Source: Paragonimus westermani
Lineage: Eukaryota; Platyhelminthes; Trematoda; Plagiorchiida; Troglotrematidae
Reading direction: 5' to 3'
Length of the DNA stretch: 64,000 nucleotides
Assembly (NCBI GenBank): GCA_008508345.1
Contig: QNGE01002643.1
Coordinates: 43,506 to 107,505 of the forward strand
In this document: positions 36,775 to 49,116 of the stretch, one piece after another
Numbering within the stretch: the first letter of the stretch is position 1
Layout of the letters: the number at the start of each line of letters is the position of its first letter
Position numbers and translations under genes: made by a program
The notes under the pieces: generated by a model
What the model was told of the DNA's origin: nothing
Database searches by the model: none
The model's input: only the letters and a program-made list of their open reading frames with translations

Positions 36775-37590
36775 TATAAACCATACAGAAACGAATAAGT
36801 AATTAGTGGTAGAAACGTGGAGCCTTCCGTCAAGGACGACGTGGTCAAAAGGCAAATGACTGTAGTTTACGAAAAATTTGACGCGCGCAACAGAGGGGGA
36901 GATAGTTCGGTAGCTTCACAGATTTAGTCTCAAACAATGGGATGTTACACTAATTTACTTTCTACAAGGTCGTGTGATGGACAATTTTTATTTAGTCCAA
37001 GGTCACTCCGGGAAAAATGCCCAAACGCATATTTGGAGTATTTTGCCATTATGGGATGAAATTGGCGTCCAGGAAATGTCAAGATAGGTCGGCCTTGACG
37101 AGACAAGGCGGAAAATTCCAAAATCCATCGATTGGGCATATTCCAACACAGGATTTCGTCGATTTCCCGAAAAACGTCAAAAAGTTGAACATCTCGCGAA
37201 CCTTTCATCTGAGACGAAGTTCCGTGCGCCCATCCGTCGTAGAAAAGTTTCCTCGTTCAGTGGATAATATGGGCATCGAAAAGGAGAATGTAATCCCATA
37301 CGTTGGATGAGAAAATGTGGGGTTGTAACATTTACTATGACAAACAATGTGGTAGCGGAATTTTTTGAGAAAAAAACAATATTCTTTTCTATAATTATTT
37401 GAATAAATAACCCTATCTACTATTTGTTGTGGCAATTTGCTATGTACTGGGGATGTATTCGGGCAAACGGAGAATTAAGTCGACGGTTTGGGGAGCCGCA
37501 TGAAGTGAGCGTCTGATAACTAAAGCTTACGTGGCGTCGTTCTGCTGGACTTACTATTAGGCACCGCGTTCACATGTCGAGGGGCGTTAG
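36775..37590 (-). repeat. LINE-associated 0.8-kb repeat, copy 1
   Basis: This is the reverse complement of the 45700-46470 sequence at moderate identity. Shared landmarks include GCGGCTCCCCAAACCGTCGA, CTTTTCGATGCCC, a CATCCGTCGT segment, and the end near GTGTAACATCCCATTG. It has no convincing ORF. It lies between two - strand LINE fragments. Confidence 0.75.
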
Positions 37591-37710
37591 ACAGCGGGGT
37601 GCTTACATACGTACTGCGCATCTGACGGCTAAATGTTTCTCGGACCACACTCAAAAAGGTTATCGGGTGTTACAGAGAGCTTGAAAATTGACCTTGTTTG
37701 TTAACATAAG

Positions 37711-37959
37711 CTAGCTGTCCAAACCTTTTTTAAGACCCTGAATGTTGTTACTGGCTCGGACTTCATTTGGAATTTTGTTCCAAATGTGGGAGTACTTTAC
37801 GAGGACGAAGTTTGCACGTATATTTTTCCAGGATATCAGGGTTGGCAAGGTGGAACCCTTATTTCTTAGACTATATGGAGAGCTCTGCTGTAAGTGGACG
37901 GTTAACGCTGTGGTACTCACATCCGAATGTATGAGTTTATACAGCAGCGTCAGGTTCAT
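37711..37959 (-). pseudogene. LINE RT C-terminal fragment
   Basis: The - strand peptide contains LLYKLIHSDV, then YSLRNKGSTLP and HIWNKIPNEVRASNNIQGLK. This is the usual end of CR1-like reverse transcriptases (YKxxxG..., 'R...F..R.xxxWNxLPxxVxxAxSxxxFK'). Only the terminal about 80 codons remain. Confidence 0.75.
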
Positions 37960-40900
37960 CTTTAGCCTACGCAGCCAAAGTGGATCGATAGCAAATTTTC
38001 AGAGCGCTGTCTGTAGGTGAGCGAAGAAGAATATCCTAATAAGCTTTTGGTAAACGCATAAATCCACGGTTTATATGTATTATGACCGGGCTGGCTTGCC
38101 GCCGAACTTCAATCTTTGGCGACTCCAGTTTCCCCCACCCATCTAAAAAGGAATGATGTTGCCACGGTTCGTTCTCGTGGACATCCCGCGGACGTGATTG
38201 TCGGCAGAATTCAGCATTTTACTCACCGCCGCCTTGGACGATACGCTCACGGGTCGAGAGCCTCCAGTCAGTTACCAACCTCCACATTTTGTTCTGAGTT
38301 GGACCACTTCTGTGACTTCTGTATGAAATGTGGGTACTTCCTGATCCAGCCCTTTTGAGACACACTGGTCACGTGTTTAGCCTATCTATGTAATCCCGTG
38401 TACAGTGTGATTTGAGTGCATAGCACGTCGGGGTTTGGCTTCATCAGCAACAGACTGTTTGGTCTTTTACCCCAAGTACCATCGGAATCACCCTAGACTA
38501 GAACCAATTTCTTCTCATCCGTGATTCTCCCAAAATGGAACAACGGATTGTAGGAAGCCTCGTCCGACGTCACCCTTTATATTCCGACAGGTTGCAAGAC
38601 TCCTCAATCTGCGCGAATCGTGCGTTTCCATATTTTGCCCAATTACCAGCAGCGTGGGGTTGAAATATAAGTAAATACCACTAACCATTGACGTCCTGGT
38701 TTAACACCTACCTCCATGATACCTTGAATTTCAACCAACGTGGATATAGACAGGCTTCAGTCGCCGTTATTTGCTTACCAGTATGTACCTGTGTACAGCC
38801 GTGAATGTCCATTAAATACTCGCATTTTTGACGTGGGAAGGTGGAACCAAATCCTACCGTGTAACGGTGATGTTGAACAAGATATTCCCAGCAAAACGGT
38901 TCGTACTCAGTTCGGTTTCTTTGGCGGTTTCAGATTTGTCGAAAACCCTACCAACCTCCAGTCCCTTCTCTTGATCTCTTTGATCTGTCTCTGCTGCTTT
39001 GGTTCTGAAGCCACAACACCGCTGGAAGTGGACACCCACTTTCTATTTCCACCAGGGACCCGGTGTTATCCAGTCCTAGCGGAAATTACAGCCGGTCTCC
39101 CACGGAACCACAGGAGATATGACATTCTACGTTCTTCAACTCTTCGGTCTTTTCTTCTAGATCTTCACTCTTACCGAAGTAGTAGGCCGACTTATCTTCC
39201 ATTTCATCACACGGAGCAATTTTCATTACTGCTTGGTTCCCAGTAACAAGACTAGGGTTGCTGTTTTCCCTCGCTTGTTGAAAAATCTGTATTGCAGTTT
39301 GCTCTCCGGTAGATGGCTCACCGATCCTGCGTATTTCGGGTTACTACCATAGGTAGGGACATTTTGAGCATTGAATATATCAAGTCTGTTAACCGTAACC
39401 AGTGAGGACCATGATAGCGTGGCTGCCGAAGCTCTACTCACAGGGATTGTGAGCCCCAAATCACAATTACGTTTTAAGAAACGGTTACGCATGATATCGA
39501 TGATCGCCTATTTTTCCTCCAGAGTAAGGGCAGAGCGTAACTTAACGGATTACAAAACATGGAGATACCCACAACCCGTACATTCGATAAATTACTCCAT
39601 TGTTGTACAGATGTTCGGTAAAATTTCGTCAGAGCGATGTCTGGACCTCTGTTTCTGCCTCAGGGCTTAGCAGCTTCATCCAGGACTACTGAATTCAAGC
39701 ATTTACCTAATGAGACCGAGTTAATTACCTCCATTAATTTTGATCATCATCACCTTGGTTTCTGTCGGGGTTTCTATTAACATTTGAAGCGTGTCACAAA
39801 AGTATCTGACTGCCAAAATTATCGCCCACTTAGCCCATGAAAGGACTTAACTTACTGTACGAATGACATACACAGTAGACACAGTCACGTGCCACTTCAT
39901 CCCTCACCAGCATTCTCAGCCTTTATACCAATTTTTGACATCCCGCCTGCACACTCGTATTTTACCTGGAGCATGCCTATATTGTCTGGATATCTGTCTG
40001 GTTCACATTGTGACCTCATGTTCTGACTGGTCAAGAGCCCTCTACGAACTGGTTTGTGACATGGCTACCTTCGGACCGAGCGACATTGACAAACTGTATT
40101 TGAAGGCCAGTCATTTTGCTGTGTTCATGCGTTAGCCTTGGGTGTTTGTGTCTACCGGGAAGTTACGAATTGATCGTGTATACCACGTATTCCGTTGTTC
40201 ACCGCCGATGACAGTCGCCCTGTTATCCACCGTATCACCGGTGGTCAGTCTCTCACCTCTTTACGCACCCGTAGGTCGTAGATAAAGTTGAAACGGAGCG
40301 TATGAATGACAGATTACACCGAAGAACCGGTGGAGCTAAACCTTCTGTCATGAAAATCCTGCGGGTCAGAAGATTTGCAACTCTCGATGAGGTATCCGGG
40401 CAATACAAGATAAGTGATTACGATAACAGCTTCAGAAACAATGAGGGGCCGTTTGTCGCCGGCATAATCCCGAAGCCCCCTGGTAGCCCTTGCAAGAGAA
40501 GTGTTCCCAACCTTGCAAAACTGCTGGCAACATCATTAGAGATGAGCGGAAATCACGACTTCCAATTATCGCCAGAAACATACGTTGTAGCTTGGTTGAG
40601 AGAATGTTGTAAGTCAGCAAGACTCGGTTGGCTACGCAGTCTGAATCAGCGGTTGTTACACAACCTTCCCGCCTACCAAGGGTAGCCTTCGAGAGCACTG
40701 AATACATTGAGATAGCGCTCACAAGAATACACACTCTGAGCTTCCAGTGTGGTGCACGTACACACCGAACCAGACCTTCCGCACCTAGAAATAATGAGGA
40801 GAAGAGAGTTGAAGGAACCCTTTGATAACACCAACCAAGGTTTACTCATGCATAAACAGACGTCCACCTCGACACCTCCAGATGACCTCTCTCAGTGGCC

Positions 40901-41760
40901 ATTTATTCGCGGAAGCTTTTCTTAGAAGAAATTACTTGCTCTGGGTTCACGAATGCGAAGACCTAGGCATCTTACCCAGTTAAACATGCCGAGAGGGTTG
41001 AGGGCAGAATTCTTCACGACTGACATTTTTGGCATGGTTCTAAATACATGGCGCTGTCATGCGTCAAACGTGCCTGGGGATACTCACGTTTAGTGAAATC
41101 TTCTTAAAAAAACAGGCACAAATTGGCAGGTCGACAATTTCAGTTTGCTCCCTCGAACCGATAATCAACGTCACGGCAGACGGTGACCTTCCTAACAGGT
41201 TCTCTCCGATTCGCGAGTCGGTATCAGCTCATTTGTAGCCGAACCCTCAGGTACACTAGTAATAGTCATCCGTCCACGGGCCACCATTCTGGACAGTCGG
41301 GTAAGGACATCTGGAGCATTTGACTGGAGCTGCAGGTAAACTAACACTTCATGGTTGGCGATTAACCACCCGAGGTTGAGGTTACTCCATGAGAAGAAAG
41401 GTTTCCAACCGCGGCATTTACAGACATGACTCCACTCAAATGAAAGAAAACCCACCGAAAACGGCTGTTTTGGAAAGGGACGAAATTGATAATCAGAGTG
41501 ACGGGGTAGCAGTGTAACTGAATAGCCATATGGGCCACGAGAAATCAAACGACCTACTGTTTCTTCTGGCACCTGCGTCAATTTGGTCACACATCCGTCT
41601 GTGCTCAGCTAAGCCTCTCAACTAAGGCCTCATATACCACCCACTCACGAGTGACGGTTCATTAAGGTAACTTTGGCGTCACCTTACACATTAATTTTAT
41701 GCACCTCACGTAGTATTTTAACAGTGAATGATTTTAATCACCAGATGTTTTGCGATTTAC
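37960..41760. other. Repeat-derived stretch, unresolved
   Basis: Several ORFs of 90-168 codons occur (38740-39246 +, 40302-40685 +, 41192-41590 -). None shows a motif that I can name, and opposite frames are equally open. LINE remnants surround the stretch on both sides, so an old LINE 5' half is plausible but unsupported. Confidence 0.3.
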
Positions 41761-41764
41761 CGCT

Positions 41765-42175
41765 CTACCTCGCCAAAGCCGACCTATCTTGACATTTTTT
41801 GGACACCAGTTTCATTCTCTAACGGCAAAACACTCCGAAGATGCGTTTGAGCATTCTTCCAGGAATGACCTTGAAATATTCAAAAAATTAACCCTTCACA
41901 ACCTTGTAAAAAGTATATTAGTGTAACAGCTCATTTGTTTAAACTAAAACTGTGAAGCGAGCGAACTACCTCCTTTTCTGTTGCTTGCGGCAGAGTTTCA
42001 TAAAATACAGTCACTTGCTTATTGAACACGTCCTTTTTGACGGCTTCAGGTTCGTGCTACTGTTTAATCATCCGTTTTGTATCGTTTGTAAATACCTGCA
42101 GCAATTGCGCATAACCCAGCGTGCTTCTCACAAATGCGTTGTGGAATAGATATCAATATTAATTGATGCTTATTT
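41765..42175 (+). repeat. LINE-associated repeat, copy 2 (3' half)
   Basis: It aligns by eye with 46185-46575. Shared landmarks are CGCCAAAGCCGA, a CCTTTTCTGTTGC block, GGCAGAGTTTCATAAAATAC, GACGGCTTCA and GCGTGCTTCTCAC. The 5' part seen in the other copies is missing. Confidence 0.8.
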
Positions 42176-42960
42176 CTAAGCCGTGAACGTGCACAATGGT
42201 CGGGATTGTTCTGAAGCGTCGTATCTGCCCACCACTATTGAGTTAGGGCTATTTAAAAATGCACTGGATCCCATCAGGTAATGCCAAGGTTTCGAACATT
42301 CTAGGTTAGACTTAGTCTCCACTAAGATATCTAGTTTGGCGGAGATTATCAACAGTGAAATATCCGTAGAGTGCAGTGATCCTGCATTGCTGTTGTTCTG
42401 GATGATTTATGCCTCTTCCAGATTAGTAATTACTCCCCCAGTACTATGGAATTACTTTAAGGGGTTTACTTGAGCATGAACAATCAGTTCTTGGCAGCTT
42501 TTCAAAACTTACCATCCTCCCCCCTGTGGATTTATTTTGGCTCTATATTAAGACCACCATGGACAGGACGAGCAACATTTGTTCCACTGAGGAATAATGA
42601 AATGAGAGGTCTCAGGATATCCGTCGATTTATACCCGGGAAACCTGCAGTCAGTATAAGCTCACCAAAAACAAGCGTCGTGAGGTGGTTCCTAGTGGCAC
42701 ACTTGAATCGCAGTCTTTTTTGGTGGGTTGTCACTGAAAGTGCATGTCTCTCTGTCGGGTGCGGAACAGCGGCACGCGGGGCTACCAATGCATTTATATT
42801 CAGAAACCGTAGCCCAGGATGCCTCAATTCAGACAATTTTGTTTCGGCTTACTCCAGCCCAGCTCATCCTTGGCTGGAATTAATTATTCAAGATCGTTCG
42901 CCACATCTCCAAAAGAATGTTGTATTGTGTGAACAAGTTTAGCGCAGAGCTGCGAAGTGA

Positions 42961-43275
42961 TTGAGAGGTCTTCACTACCCCAGATATCGAATCGGACCTC
43001 TAAGATTATATCTGCATAACCTAGAGTTACGACGATTGACGGGAAATATCATGCTAGCCCCAAAACTTCTTGCTGACTCCAGTCACTTCTGCTCGTCCAT
43101 CCCGCTCATGAATGAGCAAGCAGGTTCAAGGGGGAATTATTTCTGTTTACGGCATCAGCGCCGCCGTTTAGTTTGCCAGCGTCATTCGGTTGCATGCCGA
43201 TTGGTCTCCTTCTGGAACGAAATGCCGGAAAAGGTCGTTGCAGCTCCGGTCCATGGCGCGTTCAATATGTGATTG
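42961..43275 (+). pseudogene. LINE RT C-terminal fragment
   Basis: One open frame gives LRLYLHNLELRRLTGN, then YFCLRHQRRRLVCQ, SFWNEMPEKVV and APVHGAFNM. These match, in order, the conserved end of CR1-like reverse transcriptases. The frame stops at AFNM, shortly before the usual terminus. Confidence 0.8.
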
Positions 43276-43534
43276 GGCAAATGTCTCACGGAAACTTTTG
43301 ACCTTTTCCGTCCCGCTGCTTTGCCAGCCAATTTCCGATAGAAAATACGATCAGGGTAGAGAGAATTACACAAGCCGGTATAGTATGTCCGTTTATATGT
43401 TGTGTTCGATGAATGGGCACCTAACTGCGTGTGCTGTAGATGAGTGCCTGTGTTTAGCGTCTACATGACTGCCTGACTTAGACATCTGAATTCTTGAACC
43501 TGACGGACTCTTTTTCGACTAGCTATTTATCAAC

Positions 43535-44465
43535 CGTGTGATTATATCCCTGTTCGGCGACTTCACGACGAATTCCTAAAACTTAGGGCTATCCTTGGCG
43601 AAAACCATTATTTCGTACTTTCCAGAAGGTTTTCAACAACAAGTTGGAGATTTTTTCATACCTCCGGAAACCATCCGAAACCCGTATCTTCTCGAATGCG
43701 TCGTTGATGACGCTTTCCTCAAAACACTTCCACGTACACCCCTCAACTGAACGTTCTCAGACAGGGCCACTCGTGTGCTGACAACCTAATAACCGCAAAT
43801 ACGCTTTGGACTAAAGTGGTTGATTATGGGGACTGAGTGGACGTCACGCCGTTAGAACTATCAAAAAACCCTCGACAGAATAGACGAAGTTATATCGCCT
43901 TCAGAACTGTAAAGGTATGGAATTTGAGTAAACTTCTACGGTGATTAGAGGTGTATCTGAGTAGACTCGCCTCTGTCCGAGTTAATGGTACTTATTCAAC
44001 AATCCAGAAGACCTCATGTAGGGTGCCGCAAGAGTCAATTTTAAGAATGTTGCTGTTCACCCTATACATCATTGAAATACCGTAACTTCAATCTTCCAGC
44101 TCACCGTCATAAGCGGGCAGCACGAGATTCATTTTCGAAAATTCTGATGAAGCCAGTCTACGACCAGGTTTCGACTAACCGTGTGATTGGTGTAGGTTTA
44201 ATATAATACCGGTGAATGTGGCGAATAACCAAATCCTGAGGCTCCGACATAACAGCACGACATCGTATCACCTTGATAATGTTACCCCTTGTTTATCTGA
44301 ATGGAGAATAAATAAGTTTGGTTGCCACCCAGGATCTAATTATTTCCGTCTACCGAAAGACGATGTCGCACAAGGTTAATAGTGTCTCGAACTCCATCAA
44401 CCGTAAACTAGGCTGCCTATCTTCGGCAAACCTCGTGCCCATTTATTCTACCCTAGTTCGCCTGT
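43535..44465 (+). pseudogene. Degenerate LINE, endonuclease end to RT palm and thumb
   Basis: Landmarks in + strand order, across frameshifts, are FGDF at about 43553 (endonuclease 'GDFN'), GHSCADNLIT near 43765, LLRWLEVYLSRLASVRVNG near 43935-43990, and RVPQESILRMLLFTLYI near 44020-44070 (the 'GVPQGSVLGPLLFxLYI' block). LDNVTPCLSEWRINKF near 44265-44310 follows. The copy is riddled with stops. Confidence 0.75.
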
Positions 44466-44584
44466 TCCTCTTAGCCCCTTGAAGATGCCTTATTGCCCGG
44501 ACAAGTTCAGCGCCAGACTGCGAAGTAAGAGGCCTCCGGTTGCTGAGTTTCCAGACCGTCTTCAAAGTATGGAATTAACTCAAT

Positions 44585-44693
44585 TTGTTCAACCTCTCAC
44601 TTTTATTCATCACCTTCCCCCCTCAGTGGAAAACCTCAATCATTATGCCTCGTCACAAGAGTGGTTCAAGGCAGGACGTTAGTAACTATCGTC
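44585..44693 (+). pseudogene. LINE RT N-terminal fragment cut by the assembly gap
   Basis: The frame reads FPPQWKTSIIMPRHKSGSRQ and then DVSNYR, matching the 'PxxWKxxxVxPxxKxGxxxxxxNYRPI' entry motif of non-LTR reverse transcriptases. The sequence runs into N bases at 44694, so the rest cannot be judged. Confidence 0.75.
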
Positions 44694-45659
44694 NNNNNNN
44701 NNNNNNNNNNNNNNNNNNNNNNNNNNNNNNNNNNNNNNNNNNNNNNNNNNNNNNNNNNNNNNNNNNNNNNNNNNNNNNNNNNNNNNNNNNNNNNNNNNNN
44801 NNNNNNNNNNNNNNNNNNNNNNNNNNNNNNNNNNNNNNNNNNNNNNNNNNNNNNNNNNNNNNNNNNNNNNNNNNNNNNNNNNNNNNNNNNNNNNNNNNNN
44901 NNNNNNNNNNNNNNNNNNNNNNNNNNNNNNNNNNNNNNNNNNNNNNNNNNNNNNNNNNNNNNNNNNNNNNNNNNNNNNNNNNNNNNNNNNNNNNNNNNNN
45001 NNNNNNNNNNNNNNNNNNNNNNNNNNNNNNNNNNNNNNNNNNNNNNNNNNNNNNNNNNNNNNNNNNNNNNNNNNNNNNNNNNNNNNNNNNNNNNNNNNNN
45101 NNNNNNNNNNNNNNNNNNNNNNNNNNNNNNNNNNNNNNNNNNNNNNNNNNNNNNNNNNNNNNNNNNNNNNNNNNNNNNNNNNNNNNNNNNNNNNNNNNNN
45201 NNNNNNNNNNNNNNNNNNNNNNNNNNNNNNNNNNNNNNNNNNNNNNNNNNNNNNNNNNNNNNNNNNNNNNNNNNNNNNNNNNNNNNNNNNNNNNNNNNNN
45301 NNNNNNNNNNNNNNNNNNNNNNNNNNNNNNNNNNNNNNNNNNNNNNNNNNNNNNNNNNNNNNNNNNNNNNNNNNNNNNNNNNNNNNNNNNNNNNNNNNNN
45401 NNNNNNNNNNNNNNNNNNNNNNNNNNNNNNNNNNNNNNNNNNNNNNNNNNNNNNNNNNNNNNNNNNNNNNNNNNNNNNNNNNNNNNNNNNNNNNNNNNNN
45501 NNNNNNNNNNNNNNNNNNNNNNNNNNNNNNNNNNNNNNNNNNNNNNNNNNNNNNNNNNNNNNNNNNNNNNNNNNNNNNNNNNNNNNNNNNNNNNNNNNNN
45601 NNNNNNNNNNNNNNNNNNNNNNNNNNNNNNNNNNNNNNNNNNNNNNNNNNNNNNNNNNN
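44694..45659. other. Assembly gap (966 N)
   Basis: An unbroken run of N interrupts a LINE reverse transcriptase. Any long ORF spanning it is an artefact of unknown bases. Confidence 1.
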
Positions 45660-45699
45660 ATGACATGTGTTTACTCATGTATATGCAATGCCCAAATTG

Positions 45700-46575
45700 C
45701 TATGAAATGTGCACTCGGCGCTTAATAATGAGTCCAACTGAACGATGTCATGCGAGCTTTAGTTGTCACGCACATTTCATGCGGCCCTCCAAACCGTCGA
45801 CTCAATTCTCCGTTTACCTGAATAAATCTCGAGTGCATAGCAAAATACCACAACAAACAGTAGATAGCGTTATATATTCCAATAATCATAGTAAAAATAA
45901 TAATATCGAACGAGTTCTTCGTCAAAAATTCCCCATACATATTGTCTGTCATTGTAAATGTTATAACCCCATATTATCTAATCTGATGTGTGGAATTACA
46001 TTCTCCCTCCCGATTCCCACAGCATCCATTAAGCGAGAAAATTTTCCTACGACGGATGGACGCACGGAACTTCGTGTAAGCTGAACAGCTAACAAGATGT
46101 TCAACTTTGTGAAGTTTTTGAGCAGTCGACGAAATGCTGCGTTGGAATCTGCCCATTCGTTTGTTTGATTCTGGGATTTTCCTCCATGTCTCGCCAAAGC
46201 CGATCTATCTTGACAAGTTCCGGAAGCCAATTTTATTCCCTAACAGCAAAAAATTCCAAAGGTGCGTTTGGACACCCTCCCGGAGTGACCTTGAAATATT
46301 TGAAGAATCGTCCATCCCAAAACCTTGTAAACAGTGAATTGGTGTAACGTCCCATTTTTGAGACTTAATCTGTAAAGTGAGCGGACTATCTCCTTTTCTG
46401 TTGCGTGCGGCAGAGTTTCATAAAATACATTCATTTGCTTCTTCACCACGTCCTTTATGACGGCTTCAAGTTTGTGCTACTGTTTGATTATCCGTTTTTG
46501 TATGGTTTGTAACCATCTACAATGATCTCGCATAATCAAGCGTGCTTCTCACATATGCGTTGAGAAATGTGTATC
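45700..46575 (+). repeat. LINE-associated repeat, copy 3 (longest)
   Basis: This is the longest member of the repeat family seen inverted at 36775-37590 and as a 3' half at 41765-42175. It has no believable protein. It is joined directly at its right end to a LINE C-terminal fragment. Confidence 0.8.
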
Positions 46576-46800
46576 ATGATTTCACAGGATGAGCGGAAGT
46601 AGCATGCTAGCCCAAGAAATGTTAACCGAATCCACTTGCCCTTGCTCATCCATCCCACTAAGGACGGATCATGCAAGTTCAAGAATGAATAATCTCAGTT
46701 TCAAACGTCAAACCTAACGTTTGTTTTTTCGTAGTCGTTCGCTTTCAATCTGTGTGGTCCCCTTCCGGAACAACCTGAGAGGGGAGGTCATCTCAGTCCC
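46576..46800 (+). pseudogene. LINE RT C-terminal fragment (second copy of the 43.0-kb sequence)
   Basis: The nucleotide sequence aligns with 43040-43270 (CATGCTAGCCC, TGCTCATCCATCCC, ATGCAAGTTCAAG). The frame gives LSFKRQT, FFRSRSLSICVVPFRNNL, in the place of the '...R...WNxLP' ending. It is more decayed than its partner. Confidence 0.65.
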
Positions 46801-49110
46801 AATCCTTGGCCTATCTAAGATGGAATTGAAAGAATATTCCAGGGAAACCCAAGGTAATTCCAGTCCGCTTTCTGTACCAAATAGCCTCAGACAGGGACAG
46901 CAATAAGCATATAAACAGTTACTCAAATGAACATGACTGCCATGTTGTAGTGTGTCTATTTTGTGTACTGTGGCTGATGGGTGTCTCTGTGTCCCGTTGC
47001 AGTTCCGCTGAGCAAGTGCATACGTTGTGCGTGTTTGCGGTGATGTAGACAACCGGCTTGTTGCACCATATCATTTTCCATTTGTATCCATTTACTTATA
47101 GACTCCGTGCTTATGCTCCCGATCGACAGCTTCACGGCGACTCTGCTGAATTTAAGATTGTCCCTGATCAAAGTCTTCCTTTCGTGCCGTCCGGAAGCGG
47201 ATCAATAACAAGTATCAGACTTCTGAAGATCTGCAAAAACCCGTGAGTTTTCGCTCAAGCCCATAAAGCTACTTTATGGGTTGATCGAGGAAGTTTTCAC
47301 GCCAAATCCTGTCGGTATATCGGGAATACCTTTGTAAAATTCGGGGTAAAAGTGGTTTCTGAGTCCCAAAATTGTTATAGTTTCGTGGCGTGTTTCCTCC
47401 TTTGAAATCGCTGAACTCTACTGCTGGAAATGTTTCTGTTTTAATCTTTCAAAGGCGTTAACGAGGAGTGTCTGCCAGTCCAGTCGGGTAACAATCAATG
47501 AAAAATTGAGGAAAAAGTGCATTCTACGTTGGGTTGGAGATACTGTCAATTTCGGGCGTCTAGTGGACTTTTGAGCGACGTTCAGTCCACCCGCAAGCTC
47601 TATCAGTAAGTTGAACCCAGGACAGTGGTGTCTGTGAGCTACCAGCGTCTATAGACTCTGAGCCTGTCAAGCAACCAATTCGAATCCAAAGGGGAAGACG
47701 GTCCTATTGGCGAGTTTCTCATTAGCAAGGTGTTGATGTTCGGAAAACTTATGATAACCTAAATAGACGAAGATAACCACAAACCTCGATATGAAATCCA
47801 CCAAATATACGGGTTTTGAGATTAACGGTTCAATTATGTATGGTCAGATGCAAAAGTCGTGTAGGGGCAAAGCGGTCAAACGAAAATTAAATCTGGACAC
47901 ATAAACAAATGTCCTGCAAAGAAAATTAAGGAAGAAGAACCACGCGGAAGTGGGTTCCTAGAGATAAACGATATCAAGATTCAGTAACACATCATGTTTA
48001 ACATACACGGGAGAAATGGTTTGTCACGCGCGTAACTTGAATGGTCGTATCAGTTTGCAAGGAAGGTTGATAGTCAGTATCAATGAGAATTCCGGTGTAA
48101 GGAGACGAACCAATGAGAAGCGAATATCTGAGCTAGGAACCGTAGTCATCAACATTCTACTCACACATAACAATCATCAAACATCCAACACAGTTACTTC
48201 AACAGAAACCGTGGTAGAATACAGTAAAATTCGATGGCATAGACCTGAGAAGACATGCTTTATCTGAAAGTTGAGTGAAACTAAGCAGAGAAACGTGAGT
48301 GACCTCTGGACGATACAGGCGTTGTTGGATCATCAACAGCGAGGTTTTTATAATACAGTAAACGTACAATCCGTTAGTGAAACATTCTCCAACGTGGCTC
48401 TATGTGTAAAAACTTGGTTAATCAGCGGTACTTCTGCAGCAATGTTTGGCATGCATAGCCAATCGCAGCTGCCATGGTTGCAAACTTTTTTAAGCATGAC
48501 ATGCACCAGAATGCTGAAAAAGTGACCTGCTGAATGAACAACGTCGAAGACTACCTCTTGCTTAAAAGCCTGCAACAGTTTCATGCGGCTAAAGGCAAGT
48601 AGTACCCTATCTTGAAGCAATTAATACTGCTGCATCCATATGTTCTACTTTACGAGTGAACGCGAACAGTACTCTATGCTAAACACACAGGTGGGCAAGC
48701 GGAGTCACTGAGAACGAACAAGTGGGGGATTCGACACGAATTACCTTTTGGGAGTCTGCTTAAAATGGTGCACATTATCTCCGGCTTCTTGCAAATCGGA
48801 ATGTAGACGTTCGTTTACATGCCTCACTGGTGTCCTCTTGGATGGATAAAGTTTTTAATCAGATGAAGTCTTCATCATCTCGTTCATCAAATCTTATACT
48901 TGCAAGATAACTGTGTACTGATAACTATAAAACCGCCTACCTTGTACACTGAAACTGTTTCAAAATAGAGTCGTGGGGTCCGTCTGTTCATGTGTTTTTG
49001 GAAAAGCTGACTTGCGAATGTGGTTATTTGGTAACGAGTGCTCCTGACGTACAAGTCAACATCATTAACTTCACATTGATAGCATCTGTAGGTCGTTTTC
49101 TTTCCAAACC
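46801..49110. other. Repeat-derived stretch, mostly unresolved
   Basis: Around 47120-47180 the sequence resembles 43555-43610 (the LINE endonuclease end), suggesting the same C-terminus-then-endonuclease order as at 43 kb. Nothing firm was found beyond that. ORFs at 48016-48620 have no recognised motif. Confidence 0.35.
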
Positions 49111-49116
49111 CTCTTA

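Noticed and set aside
38740..39246. 168-codon + strand ORF and its - strand counterpart
   Set aside because: The antisense frame looks equally protein-like (charged, helical) but matches nothing that I can name. Left as unresolved repeat DNA.
40302..41590. 127-codon (+) and 132-codon (-) ORFs
   Set aside because: No recognisable domain. They lie in a LINE-rich area and are most likely fossils or chance.
44585..46084. 499-codon, 354-codon and 330-codon ORFs across the gap
   Set aside because: They consist mostly of translated N. Only the first about 36 codons are real sequence, a LINE RT fragment.
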